Below are positions 37,465 to 49,500 of a DNA stretch of 64,000 nt, in pieces. The stretch comes from Auriscalpium vulgare (lineage: Eukaryota; Basidiomycota; Agaricomycetes; Russulales; Auriscalpiaceae). The position numbers and the translations under genes were made by a program. The stretch covers positions 124,001 through 188,000 of the forward strand of contig JAHBBC010000007.1 of assembly GCA_019915015.1 (NCBI GenBank). Reading direction: 5' to 3'. The notes beneath the pieces were generated by a model. That model did no database searches and was not told the DNA's origin. It saw nothing but the letters and a program-made list of their open reading frames with translations. How positions within the stretch are numbered: the stretch's first letter is position 1; every line of letters begins with the position of its first letter.

Positions 37465-39554
37465 GACATCAGTAAACCCGGCAGCTGCTTGAGGCCGCTT
37501 GAGAGCGCCTCAAGAGCTCAAGCGCAGTCAAGCAGGGTGCATTGAGAAAGGCCTCGAGCGCACCCGGTTGCTTGAGTCACGCTCGGGCCTCAAGCACGCT
37601 CAAGCGGTCGGCTAACCGCCGCGTCATTTGCTCTCGAGGCTTCTCTCGAGCGACCTCAAGCACAGCGCCACATTGTTTTGACAGTGAATTAATTGGTGGA
37701 TTTGTGACTTATTTTTGGCTTATGACTTGTCATGGATGAGCACATTGAGCACATATATTATTAGGCACCACAGGTAGACCACCAGGGACCCGAGAGTCAA
37801 GAATGGAGCATGTAAGCAAGTGAGTATCTGCGTGAGCCCAACTGCATACAATGCGGCGTAGTAGATGGCCCTCCGGGGCCCGACAAGTGCCCGAGTGTGA
37901 GCGCACACGAGGCGCATTCGTGTCGTATGAGCATGTTCAGATCTACCTGCCATTCAAAACGGAGAAGCTCTTATAGGCCATGCACGGGCAAGCGCCGAAT
38001 GTGCACAGAGCATCGAGAGGAAAGACTTGCTTGGCGGGCGGGATCAAGCGTGAGCGGATGCGCCTGTGCGAGCGGGCAATCAAAACACTACTTGCACTCG
38101 AGATGAGCGTAGACGCACCAGTCGAAGGATCTCCGGGCACCCTTATAATCTCCATCGAAGACTCTCCGTTGTCCGAGCCAGGCAGATGTAACAAGCGCGT
38201 GCAAAGGCGGAAGAGATCGCGTTTCATCATGTCCCACCAGAAATGATGTTGTACGATGGGCCCGAGTCGGGCTTCGAGTTGTGGGAGTTGAAAGACGTCT
38301 TGCTCAGGCGGGGAGGGTATGTGAGGGCGGGGGGATGTCGGCAGATCAAACACTGCAGAGCTGAGAACGGGGTGGGATGTCAGATGCAACGAATCCATCC
38401 TGGTCCCTACTAGCTGAGTGGACTATTCGACGATACTGTCGCAAGGGGACTATGTCAAGGCGACATGTTACTGTGCGCTGCAGCGCAGTTGCTGAGTTGC
38501 GACAGCCTAGACGAAAACCACATGGGCTGTGGAACTGAGAGAATACGGAGACGTACTGAATGACCATATTTATCGGGAACGAGACAAACATACTACTACT
38601 TGGCTGAGTCTCAAGCAGCCCAGAATGCGGCATGGGAGGGGAGGGACATGGAGACGGAGCAACGAAAGCGAGTCAACATGACGCAAACAGGAGCAAATAC
38701 ACGACTTCGACTCAGTCGTGGCTTTGGCTGGCGACAATTACTAGCTTTCCTTCTCAGAAGCTTGCAGAATTTACTTGTGTCCACTATTGGCAGCCCAAGC
38801 ATGCTCCCGCCTCGTCAGTACCCCTCCCTGCGGCCCTGCTAGCGCTATCCTCGCAGAGCTCATACCCGCCCTTTACAGCTTTGTCTCCACTGCAGCCCCG
38901 CCACCCTACAACAAAATTGGCCATTCACGCTGGCGGAACGTCGCATGCGGTGGCCGCACGGCGCACGCTGCTCCCCGTGCCCCCGCGTCCTTCCTGCAGT
39001 CGGAGCCCGCACCGCGCAACCAGCGCACCTGTTTGTCGGTTCCAGCGCGTTTAATTTGCCTCATACGAGCCCTTTTGTAACGCCCGTCCGTAAAGACCAC
39101 TATGCAAGAGTGTTCAAAAAGCAGCACAGTACCTGTGCGGTCTTCCCTCGATGACCAGCGCGTCGCACACCATCCGGGTGTTCCCGTCCCCAGCGAGCAT
39201 GCCTGCGTGACGCGCATACTGCGCGCCCATCGCCCGCAGGTACCCGCGCCGGCACTGAGTCAGCCATTCTCAGTGCATGTACTGATCGGCGGGCACTCTT
39301 ATCGAGATGAGCTGGCTTGGGAGAGCTCGAGAGCGCACTCGAGAGCGCGCAAATACGCGCTGTCAATGGGTAGCTCTTGACGCGACTCTCGAGGCACGTC
39401 GAGCGCTTGAGTAGCGCTTAAGTGAAGGCTCTTGAATGGGGGCGCTTGGCCGTCGTCACTTCTCTTGACCGCGCGGGCGGTTTCCTGATGGAGTTTGAGC
39501 AGGAGACACTGAACTTTGCTTTCAACGCTCGTCGCTGCGGCTTTGCAGAAGGTG
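37465..39554. other. Spacer between duplicated units
   Basis: About 2.1 kb found only between the two copies. Its left end (37486-37670) is packed with CTCAAGC/GCTTGAG words in both orientations, and its right end (about 39305-39440) with CTCGAG, GCTTGAG and GCTCTTGA words. This arrangement resembles subterminal repeats of a DNA transposon, but no transposase was found. A 151-codon minus-strand frame (37943-38398, starting MDSLHLTSHPVLSSAVF) is the longest ORF, with no recognised domain. Confidence 0.45.
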
Positions 39555-39632
39555 TGTGGGCTCCAACGCTAGTTATATCCGATGATTCTCCTTGTTTATT
39601 ATAATGAGGCTTTGTGAGATTTTATGATACTA

Positions 39633-40435
39633 CTAGCTCTTGCCCGTGCATTCGCACGGGTTCCGTAGCTACTACTAAATCAATTTTTTAGCTGTATGTA
39701 GGCATATTCTTTTCTGAGTACATAAAAGAGAGGGCCCCTCCGTGCCGGGCGGCGCCCGGCACTCTGGGGCCCCCATTCTGGGATTAAGTATTGCACCAGA
39801 CTGCCACTATGCCCGTCATGATATCCACTGCGCCTGACTGGAATCCACAAATTCGCCATTCATCCTGTAGCTTCCCTTGAACCTCCCTTGTCCCAGTACT
39901 CTTGTCACTGGCAGCCAGTGTTCTGAAGATGCCCGCAGTGCTCGGCATCACGACTTACACTACTCCCTCGTCTGAGTGGCTCCTAAGTCAGCTAACTCTT
40001 TGCTGATCCTACTGCTATTTGCCCGTGCGCCAGTCGCTTCGTGGTCCTGCCCTGCCAGTGCGCTATGACTACTGGTGCCCGGCCCGGAACCGGCGACCGG
40101 CATGTCGCGCGGCTGCAAGTTTCCTCTCAATTGCTTGCTCTAAGTCCCCTCATGCCAGCTATCGATGAACGTATGATGAACGTATAGCTCCTGTACACCA
40201 ATATTTACATATTACAGTCCAACTATGCTCGTTCAATACCTGGTTGGACAGCAAACGACGAATGTCGGCGGTTGCCTGTGCACGTGGGTGTGGGAACGTT
40301 TCAGTCGGCGGCTGCCGTCGGCTGGCTCTTCAGCCAATCATATCGCTGCAGTTGTCTCGCTTATTTGTCTTGCTGACTTGTCTTGCTTATTTGTCTCGGA
40401 CATTTGTGTGGGGCCTAGTTGCTTTCTAGTATGGA
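39633..40435 (-). mobile_element. Non-autonomous Helitron-like element
   Basis: An 803 bp insertion absent from the matching place in copy 1 (around 33191). Read on the minus strand it begins TCCATACTAG, ends GCAAGAGCTAG (CTRR-type end), and has a perfect 7 bp hairpin (CCCGTGC/GCACGGG, 39643-39660) six bases before the terminal CTAG. It sits exactly between host A and T with no target duplication. These are the four classical Helitron hallmarks. It carries no Rep/helicase ORF, so it must have been moved in trans. It also contains a GC-rich inverted stretch near 39745 (GTGCCGGGCGGCGCCCGGCAC). Confidence 0.82.
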
Positions 40436-41431
40436 TTTATCTAGGCACTGAGCGGTCTCAGCGGTCTCATTCGTCTACTCTGCTGCCGTGCTTCCATACG
40501 ATCCGCTGCGACGTAAATAATTTTGTTCAAAGCAACAATATTTGTTTATGGAACAATGGTGTAACGATCACCAGTCGCGAGGGAATAACAATCGCGAGAA
40601 GAAATGTCTGATGCAGCTTGAAACCACTGCGACGTGTCAGCCGCGCACCTCTCGCGATGGGCGGTGCGAGGGCGGTTCGGCGCGAACACGCGTCTCTTTT
40701 CGAACAGCTCGTCGGAAAGTTCGTCATTTGCGGATTAACGGGATATGGGTGACTGTGGGCGATTACCGGTAACCGCCTGCTACCGCCCACGTGTATCCGA
40801 GTCTAGACGTAATACCCGTAAGCGAGTCCAGTCGGAGAACAAAGAAACAACGCGACAGACGTGAGCTTGCATGTCCGCCGCCCAGGCTCAGGCTCGCGCC
40901 TAGCTAGTCCAGGAACTTCGGGGATTTTTTGTGAACTTCCGGCGCAGGTGAGCATGTTAGCCATGTGCAGGAACCGATTTCAGGGAGCAAGGCCGACGAG
41001 CGCGAGCGTTCTTCTCCTGGGCTACGCAGGATCCATATATTCAGTACCGGAAACACGTTGCTGGCGATCAAAGATCACAAACTCTCTGCGCCCGCATCAT
41101 GCTCCGAGGAAGCCAGGAATGATGGAAGCAGGCCGCATGTCGCCTGGCGGACTCAGGTATGTAGGCGTCAGTCGACGCGCCGTCCCAGCAATTCGGCACG
41201 CGCAATGCTGTGAAGCAGACTCGTTAGCGGGGAACGAAAGACACGAGGCAGCGCACTGGATAATGGATGGAGGTCCGGGCGCGCACTGCACTTGCTAGCC
41301 GAAGGTCAAAGCGCACCCTGCCGGCGCGTTTATAAGGCAGCGGCCCCGGCGCCGTGAATGCATTCTTCTGAACCCCCCAATTGTCCTCCCAGACAACCTC
41401 CGCCCCACCACCGTCCCGATCACACCAAGCG

Positions 41432-42893
41432 ATGGCTTATTACCAGAATCTCAACACACAGCAGCAGTGGGAGGGAGACGTCCCCGCCGCGGACGCGTCG
41501 CTGCTGTGGCCAGTCGATGACTCCTTCGATGGCAGTGGCACAGGCGGCAACTTCAACAACGGCGAGGCAGACACTCTCTACGGGGGCATCCCAGCCCCCA
41601 CGGATCTCAGCTTTGCGCCGGGACCAGCCCCAGCGGCGTATCAACCCGCTCGCCACGGGGCCGACCTCGAAGGTCAAGCTGGACATAACGTTCACACCGT
41701 GAGTGCGATGTACATGGGTTGTAGTCTGTTCGCTTACCATGGCCGCTGTCGTAGTTCCCCTCCGGGATCCAGAACGGCTATGTCTTCAGTCCGACGTCTC
41801 TTGCTGCGCAGCACTACACCAACGCCACTGCACAGTGGGTTTACGGCCCCGCGCCATACACTGCCGCTGCGCCGATGGCCATGACGCAGACGTTCGCACC
41901 AGCGATGCTTCCACCGCATTGCAACGTCAGTATCTGCCATTTGTCACCATAGATTGACCACTCACATATCTCCTACAGCAGTACCAACCCACTAGCGTCA
42001 ACAATGCGGCGCCCGCGTGGTATCCCGATGCCGCACCGTCCATGGCTGCCTCGTCCTATGGGCCGCCCGTCCCCGCGCACATCGACCCGCGTGTGATCGC
42101 CCCGTTGCCCTCACGCTACACATCGCCGGGGTCGTCGAGGTCTTCAAGGTCTCCGATCACGCCGACAGGCATGGCGCCCTACCCACCCGTCGGTGTCCTT
42201 TTGACGCCGCCGCTCACCCCCAGCTACGGCAAGCAGCCAATCCTGGCATACAGTCCGAAGGGGGGACACTACCTGGGCCCACAGGGGTCCTACGACACGC
42301 GCTTCCCGTACAACAACCACGCGGCCGTTACGGCCACAACCGACGTCAACGGCGCAACATGGCCGCTGACACCTCCGGATCCGACCGTAGTTGCGCCTTC
42401 GCCTGCAGCTAGGGTACCCCGGAGGAAGTTCCACGAGCTCGGAGATGACGAGCCTACCGCAATATCATCGCAGGCGAAGAAGAGGAAGGTGGAAGAGTTC
42501 AGGGTTGAAGACCGCGCGGGCCCTCGTGAGGGGGCCCAACCGCGCGCAGGCAAGGCCCTGACAAAGGAAGATCATAGATCCAAGACGAGCGGCCGCGGGC
42601 ATGGAAGCCGCGCGGCCATCAACGGTCCAAGATATCTATCACCATCCTCCGCAGGGCCTAGTGCCTTGCCGTCAACAGGAGGATTGGGGTTGAGGACCAC
42701 GCCGTCTTGGACGGGGGAGAAGCAGCCGATGCTGACCAATAGTGAAGTAAAGAGTGGGGAGGTGGGGATGGCGATGGGGAAGGTGGAGAAGGGGACTGTG
42801 ACGGTGCAAGAAGACCAGGTACCCGTCAACAACACGCGTGGGGCAAAGGCGAAGAGGTCTACTGGTCGCCTCTCCTGCAAGGTCCCGCTGTGA
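41432..42893 (+). pseudogene. Zinc-finger gene copy 2, 5' part, split by LTR element
   Basis: Exons 41432-41698, 41755-41925 and 41979 onward parallel copy 1 closely (start MAYYQNLNTQQQWEG). The reading frame runs into the retrotransposon LTR and stops at its third to fifth bases (TGTGA supplies TGA, 42891-42893), just before the first zinc finger. The truncated product would keep the disordered region and the basic cluster QAKKRKVEEF but lose both fingers. Its variable region (about 42760-42850) differs from copy 1 in length and sequence. Confidence 0.88.
42884..42888. repeat. Target site duplication, left
   Basis: CCCGC directly before the 5' LTR. The same five bases follow the 3' LTR at 55366-55370. 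Confidence 0.9.
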
Positions 42894-43489
42894 CGGATGT
42901 CAAGGACGCGTAGGCGAGAACGGTAGTATCAGCGCAAGAGGACAGTAGATCGGTAGTCAGTAGATTAGATAGATCGGACTTTGAATTAGCTTGTATGTAT
43001 TTAAACTCGATTAGCACTGACATCGATCATTCATATATACAACGTGTCTTTTCTTTTCTCTTTTTCGTCGTCTCGTCTTTCTCTTTTCCCTTCGTCTCTC
43101 CTCTGAAGAACAAGAAGTCGCTAGACGACTCTCAAGATCGACGACGCGACGACGCGACAAGTCACGCGCGCCCGCGGCTTCGTGAGCGCTAGAGCGCGCC
43201 CACAGAACCACACTCGCGCAACGTACTTGAGCCGTCAGCGCTTCGCCCTTCTCTCTCTCGAGCCCGTCACCAGGAGGAAGCCTCCTACCGACTGGGCTCC
43301 CGCTTGGGCTCCACGCCTACGAGCGTGACGCGAGATCTTCTCGCCCTCCATCCTTCCGTGCTCGAAGGAAGTCTGTCAACACGAGGAAGCCTCGTACCGA
43401 CAGGACTGCACACCTTTGGTTCCTCCTCGAACCCGTCTCTCCCTCGTCCTACCTCCGAATCTCGAGACTCTCTCAACAGAGGCGTCTCA
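42889..43489 (+). repeat. 5' LTR (601 bp)
   Basis: Begins TGTGACGGATG and ends GGCGTCTCA. It contains a TATA-like TCATATATAC at 43031-43040 followed by a long pyrimidine tract (43048-43100), a plausible promoter/start region. Two tandem-like units in the second half each contain a GAGGAAGCCTC hairpin followed by TACCGAC (43272-43286 and 43381-43395). Confidence 0.95.
43031..43105 (+). promoter_or_regulatory. Putative LTR promoter
   Basis: TATA-like TCATATATAC with a roughly 50-base T/C-rich tract after it. In fungi such tracts often mark transcription starts, so this would set the U3/R boundary. The same sequence is in the 3' LTR. Confidence 0.5.
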
Positions 43490-43557
43490 AAGGTGGACAT
43501 ATCCGGAATCCGTAGGACACGAAGACCGGTTCAGTGGAATCAATTTTCAAGGGCAGC

Positions 43558-46500
43558 ATGCCGCTGCCAGACCAAAGTTACATGCAGACTCCGTCCAGAG
43601 CTGCGACTTTGGATTACTCTTTCACTCCTAGACGAACAGGAGAGGTGAAACCTCAGTCTCGACCCCCGCCTGCGCCGCACGCTGAAGATGCCGACTTGGA
43701 CAGTGCTTCTCGAGCTGAGATCGCAGAAGGTATCTACGCTAGATTCAGGACGCCTCCCGATGACTACGAACCGTCGCTAGAATCACGCGTCGAAGCCTTG
43801 ATTGGAGCCCCACTGTCGAATAAATACATCTTGAGAGACGGACCCTTGTTGCCCGTAGGGTCCGAGCAATATTCTCTGAAGTCTAACGCACTGTGGCCGG
43901 CTATTGGTGTAATATCGGATCTACAGGACTTACTCGCCCAACTCTATGCGTTACTGGATCCCCCCAGACCTAGCTACGTTATTGATTACGACAATCATCT
44001 CATAGTCGCTCTACGGGGGACCCGTACATTGAACGAACTCGACTTAGCTTGGGAAATTCTCGCTCAACGACTTTCTCTGGCGGTTCGACACATAGAAAAG
44101 GCGCGTGAGGAAATCGTGGGTTCAGTCAGGATCGCTTCCCCGGCGACCACCTCTCGGTCAGAAACGAAACGGATCGACGGGAGCAATACTCTCAACGCTC
44201 TTAAGGAATACTTGCAACGGCCGGCTCTGCGTGGACGCATAGACCAGTTCATCCTGGAACTGCTACAGACGAATGCGCAGGCCTTACCTCATGAATTATG
44301 GCCTCTTCCGGACAATTTTCTCGACGAAGTCATAGCCGCGGAATCCGAGCCACCTCCTAGAACTCTGGCTCCTTCTCCTCGTCAAGTTACTCTTACGACC
44401 CCACCTCGTGTACGAGGCGTGTCTGAGGAAGCCTCAGATCAGGGAAATAAGGGTAAAGGAAAAGGAAGAATGACGGAGGATACGATGGAGGAAGAACCTA
44501 CTAGATACGAAAGTTTCGCTGTAGGAGCTGCCGGAAGACCTCGCTCTTCTCTACCTGCACCTTTATATCTTCAAGGAGCAGAACACCCTCCGTTTCGCAA
44601 AGCCGGAGAATTCTTTGAGCAAGTCAACAAACCATCGTCTTCGTATGTGTCGCAAGTCTTACCGTACACCCCGCTGCGCACGGTCGCTCAGCCAATTATC
44701 GCTCAAAGCGATGTTACTCAAGGGCTAGGACTTCCTGGAGACATCCCAGGATCGGATCCTCTCCCTACTGGGGTCCGGAACGTCGCAGAAGAAACACACG
44801 CGCACACGAATCTGGAGACAGGGACTTCCTCTAGAGAAGTGGCTACATACCTCGCTCCTGAGGGATACGCGGACAACGGGAACATTTCGGCCATGCCATA
44901 TAGAAGGAACTTATACTCTAAACATTCCGCGCAACCCGCGTTCTCCTTAGCGGCCATGGGAGTAGAAACTCAACACATAGCAAATCTGGATCGTCAGACT
45001 CCGCCGCACCTACGAGGGACGACAAGAGTTGACCCCGCTGACCATGTCACGCGAGCCGAACGTACGGTCAATTTCGATGAGCGAGTGCCCTGGGATAAAC
45101 GACTCGCTAAAGACAACGGAGAGCACTCCCATCCTGGCCCTTCAACTTCTCTTCCTCTAATCAAAGGAGAATGGCCCCGTAACTCGCCCATACATTCTGA
45201 CGGACGGAATCACACTCCACCGTGGGGCAGTAGTTTCCCCTTTACCTCTCGGCGGGATTTAGGTGTAAATAACCCTCCTTCGAAACCTGATCCTCTTCCC
45301 GAAGAACCTTCGAGAAACCTTCCGGGTTATAATCCCTCAGCGGGACAACCGAGCGGAGGCGCACCCGGAGGAGGACCTCCGAATTGGCCTCCCTTCGGAG
45401 GAGGAGGATCGGGAAATGGACCTTCAGGTGGACCACCAGGATTTCCGGGCGGAGGGCCGCCCGGCGGGTTTCCTGGGATGCCTGGAGGAGGAGGAGGATA
45501 TTATGGACCACCGGGAGGTGGAGGTCCGCCTGGGGGATACCCAGGAATGCCCGGAGGAATGCCTCCGGGTGGACCTTACGGACCGCCAGGAGGTGGAGGA
45601 CCGCCCGGCGGAGGTGGAGGACCACCCGGCGGAGGTGGAGGACCGCCTCCTGGTTGGGGTTTACCCTGGCAATGGTATGGATTCCCGCAAGGCAATCCAA
45701 ATATGGGTCCACGACTGAAGGAGGAATTACGACCTGATCATTTGCCGAGCTGGGACGGAAATAAGCTCACGGCTATAGCGTACTTCGCAGACGTCCAAGA
45801 ACTCGCTATGATGAATGACTCCTTGCCCGCGGCTATGGGACGTTGGCTATGGACCCAATTGACCGACAATTCGCGGGTGAAGAAGTGGTGGATTCAGGTG
45901 TCTAGGCGCATGAAGGCCTATATGATGACCAATCATCTGAATTGGCTCAATGGACTCAAGTCCGTATTCTTGGGCCGACAGTGGCAGCTAGAGCGAAACA
46001 TGGAATTTACGGAAATGTTCTTCCGGCAAAAGGGCCACGAACGGGAAATGCCAGAAGACTACCTTCAACGCCGTATCATGTACGCGCGAGCTCTTTTGAA
46101 CACGGACTTGGGAGGTCCCGAAGAAGCTCAAATCGTTATTCGCAACGTACCCTCTAGTTGGATGACTACGCTCAACGTTCCATTGCCGCAGAGTACAGAT
46201 GATCTTACGCAGCGAGCCCAAGACAATGCTCTCGCTCTAATCGCCGCCTCCCGCAGTACTAGTGACCTAGTGTCTAAAGATGAGATACCGCAGCTGATTC
46301 GGCAAGCTATTCGTGAGGAAAACGCCAGACCATTTCGCCCCAGAACGTTTCGCAGCCGCCCCAATAGAGGGCAAGCTTCTGTACATCTCGCGTCGGGCAA
46401 CGGAGAGGAAGCCGAAGAAGTCGATTTTCCGATAATAAATGAAGACGATGAGGAAAATCTTAACGCTCCGGACGAAGTTGACCCTGCGGTAACCGCGCAG

Positions 46501-49500
46501 GTCTTCGCCACGCTAGTCAAGCGGCAGAGAGCTCCTCCGAAAGGAGGTTATCCGTTTCCCAAGGCTGACGGGACAAAGTCTCTGATAAAGCCACCTCCCT
46601 CGCCGTGCAAGCTGTGCGGAAGTAAGCACCATTGGGATAAAGAGTGTCCTCATTGGCCGACTTACGCGAAAAAGAGAGAGGTCAACTTGTTGAGTGCAGG
46701 GTTAGAAACGGATAGGACCCCCGAGGATGAGCTCATGTATAATACTTTGTATGAGTCTTACCTAATGGAAGCGATTTCTTCCGCTTATATCGTTGCTCGT
46801 GAGCGTGCGTGTTCGGAAGCCGAACACGAGACTAGAGGAAGTGACTCTAGTAAACGAGGTAACGAGGACGAACAAGAAGCTCCGACGAGGAGAGAAGTGC
46901 TGACGGCACACGCTCGAGGAAGCCTCGAGAATGTTGTGCGGAGGCCTTCTCCTTCAGTGGAAGAGATCGAAGACGAGTATTATGTTCAGCTACGACAGAA
47001 CGGAGGATCCAGTCCCAGAGACGGGGGTCTGATGGAAGAGGTTGAAGCGTTGCAGGCGGAGACTCCGGAGCTGGAGACCATTAAATTGAAGAGGAAACGC
47101 ACCTCTATTCCAGGAATGTCAGCTGTGGGAGTGTCCGTAGTGTCCATGAGAGGCCAAATCATGGCTCCGACCGGGCCTATATGCGATTTACGGTTGGACT
47201 CCTGCGCGGACATCTCGCTTCTCTCTAAGGCTACATACGATCAATTGGTTAATCCGCCTGCTCTAAGACAAGGATTGAAGTTAAAACTTGTGCAATTAAC
47301 GGCTAAGGAAGCATCTTTACATGGATACGTCATGCTCCCCATTTACGTTCGTACCGTCGACGGGAGAGAACTTCAATTGGAGGTGGAAGCCTATGTAGTA
47401 TCTAATATGTCCGTGCCTATCCTCTTGGGAGAAGACTTTCACCAAGCGTACGAGTTAACGGTGGAGCGAAGTTTGGACGCTGGGACCAGGGTATACTTCG
47501 AAGGGAGAAAATACGAAGTTCTAGCTGAAGGAGTTCATGGCTCAAGCCGTAAAGAAGTTCATGTCGCTAAGAGAGTACTGGGAGCTCCACTAGCTCGCTT
47601 TATTCTGGCAAAGACGCATCGCCGGAACAAAGCAAAAAGAAGAGCGCTGAGGAAGGATGCGGAAGGACCGCGAAATGTACGAGTTATAGAGGAAGTCAAA
47701 ATTCCCCCGCATTCAGTCAAGCGAGTTCAAGTAAACGCTAGCTTCACGGACGAGCGGACTTGGATGGTAGAGAAAACCATGGTTGCGTCCTCCAGAAACC
47801 CGACTTTCGTGGTCCCCAATGTTCTCTTAAATCAATCTTCTCCTTTCATCCCAGTGGCTAATACGTCGTCACATCCCAAAATTCTTCGAAAGGGCGAAGT
47901 GATCGGGCGACTAGTAGACCCAGCCAAGTTCCTCGATGTTCCCGAGAACGCTGAAAAACTGGAAGCGTTGGTGGGACATGCGAAATTAGTCAAGCAGCTA
48001 GTTGAAGTCAATATGACCCTACAGTCTGCTGGACATTCGATGAAAGCTGAAAAGGAACCCGAAGGGCCAGCGGAAGCCGTTGAGCCAGAACCTCCGGAGG
48101 AGGAGATTTGGGGACCTAAGACAGCTGAAGTTCCGGACCCTACGGTCTGGCCGTCGCGAGACATGCAGGAACTGCTGGATGTAGGACAATTGCCCGAAGA
48201 ACTCAAGGAGCGAGCCTGGGAAATGTTACGACGACGTCAACGAGCCTTCGGGTTCGATGGAAGATTGGGAAAGCACCAATCGAGAGTTCATATCCGTACT
48301 GTGGATGGTCAAGTACCTATAGCGGTGCCTATGTATGGAAGTTCTCCTGCCAAACGCATGGTGATAGAGGACCAACTTAACGCGTGGTTCGAACAAGGCG
48401 TTATAGAGCCCTCTATTAGTCCATGGAGCGCGCCGGTCGTCATCGTTTATCGGAACAACAAACCTCGATTCTGCGTGGATTACCGAAAGCTTAACGCAGT
48501 CACTGTGCCGGATGAATTTCCCATTCCGAGACAGTCTGAAATTCTCGCTTCGCTTTCTGGGTCACAAGTTTTGTCTTCCCTGGACGCTCTTGCAGGATTT
48601 ACCCAACTGGAAATGGCTCCCGAGGACGTGGAGAAGACAGCATTCCGTACACACAAAGGATTGTTTCAATTCTTGAGAATGCCCTTTGGATTACGAAACG
48701 GACCTTCCATTTTCCAGCGAGTAATGCAAGAAGTTTTGTCTCCCTACCTCTGGTTATTCTGCCTGGTATACATCGACGACATAGTGGTATATTCGAAAAG
48801 CTATGAAGAACATATCGATCACCTTGACAAAGTTCTGGAAGCTATAGAGAATTCCGGAATCACCCTCTCCCCTAAGAAGTGTCATTTGTTCTACAGTTCT
48901 ATCATTCTACTCGGACATAAAGTCTCTCGTCTAGGTTTGTCAACGCACAAACAAAAGGTGGAAGCCATCTTGAAAATGGCGAGACCCTCAAAGGTAGCGG
49001 AACTACGTACGTTCTTAGGCATGGCAGTATACTTCTCGGCGTTTATACCGCATTATGCGACTCTGGCGACTCCCTTATTTTCACTTACTCGTAAGGGTGC
49101 GGCTTGGAACTGGCGTGCGGAACATGAAAGAGCTTTCGAGGAAATCAAAAAGGCTCTGTCGTGTGCTCCCGTATTGGCGCATCCGGAGATGGGGAAGCCC
49201 TATCGATTGTACACGGATGCCTCCGGAGAAGGGTTAGGAGTTACCCTGCAACAAGTGCAGACGATGGTACTCAAGGATTTGAGAGGAACCCGAACATACG
49301 AGCGCGTTCGTCGCGCATACGAATCCGGGAAGCCAGTTCCGAAGCTCACCACTACATTGTCCCCCAAAATCGCGGATTGCGGTCTTACTGGCTCATGGGG
49401 AGAAACTCTGGAGGATACGGTCGTGCAAGTGGAAAGGGTGATAGGATACTGGAGTCGAACTTTCAAGCCGGCCGAACGGAACTATTCTGCCACGGAGAGA

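Noticed and set aside
37943..38398. 151-codon minus-strand frame in the spacer
   Set aside because: Attempted splicing to the hydrophobic stretch at 37720-37860 gives a stop at once; no homology recognised.
43490..43510. tRNA primer binding site after the 5' LTR
   Set aside because: TGGACATATCCGG begins with TGG but matches no tRNA 3' end that I know, and no self-priming complement was found in the LTR.
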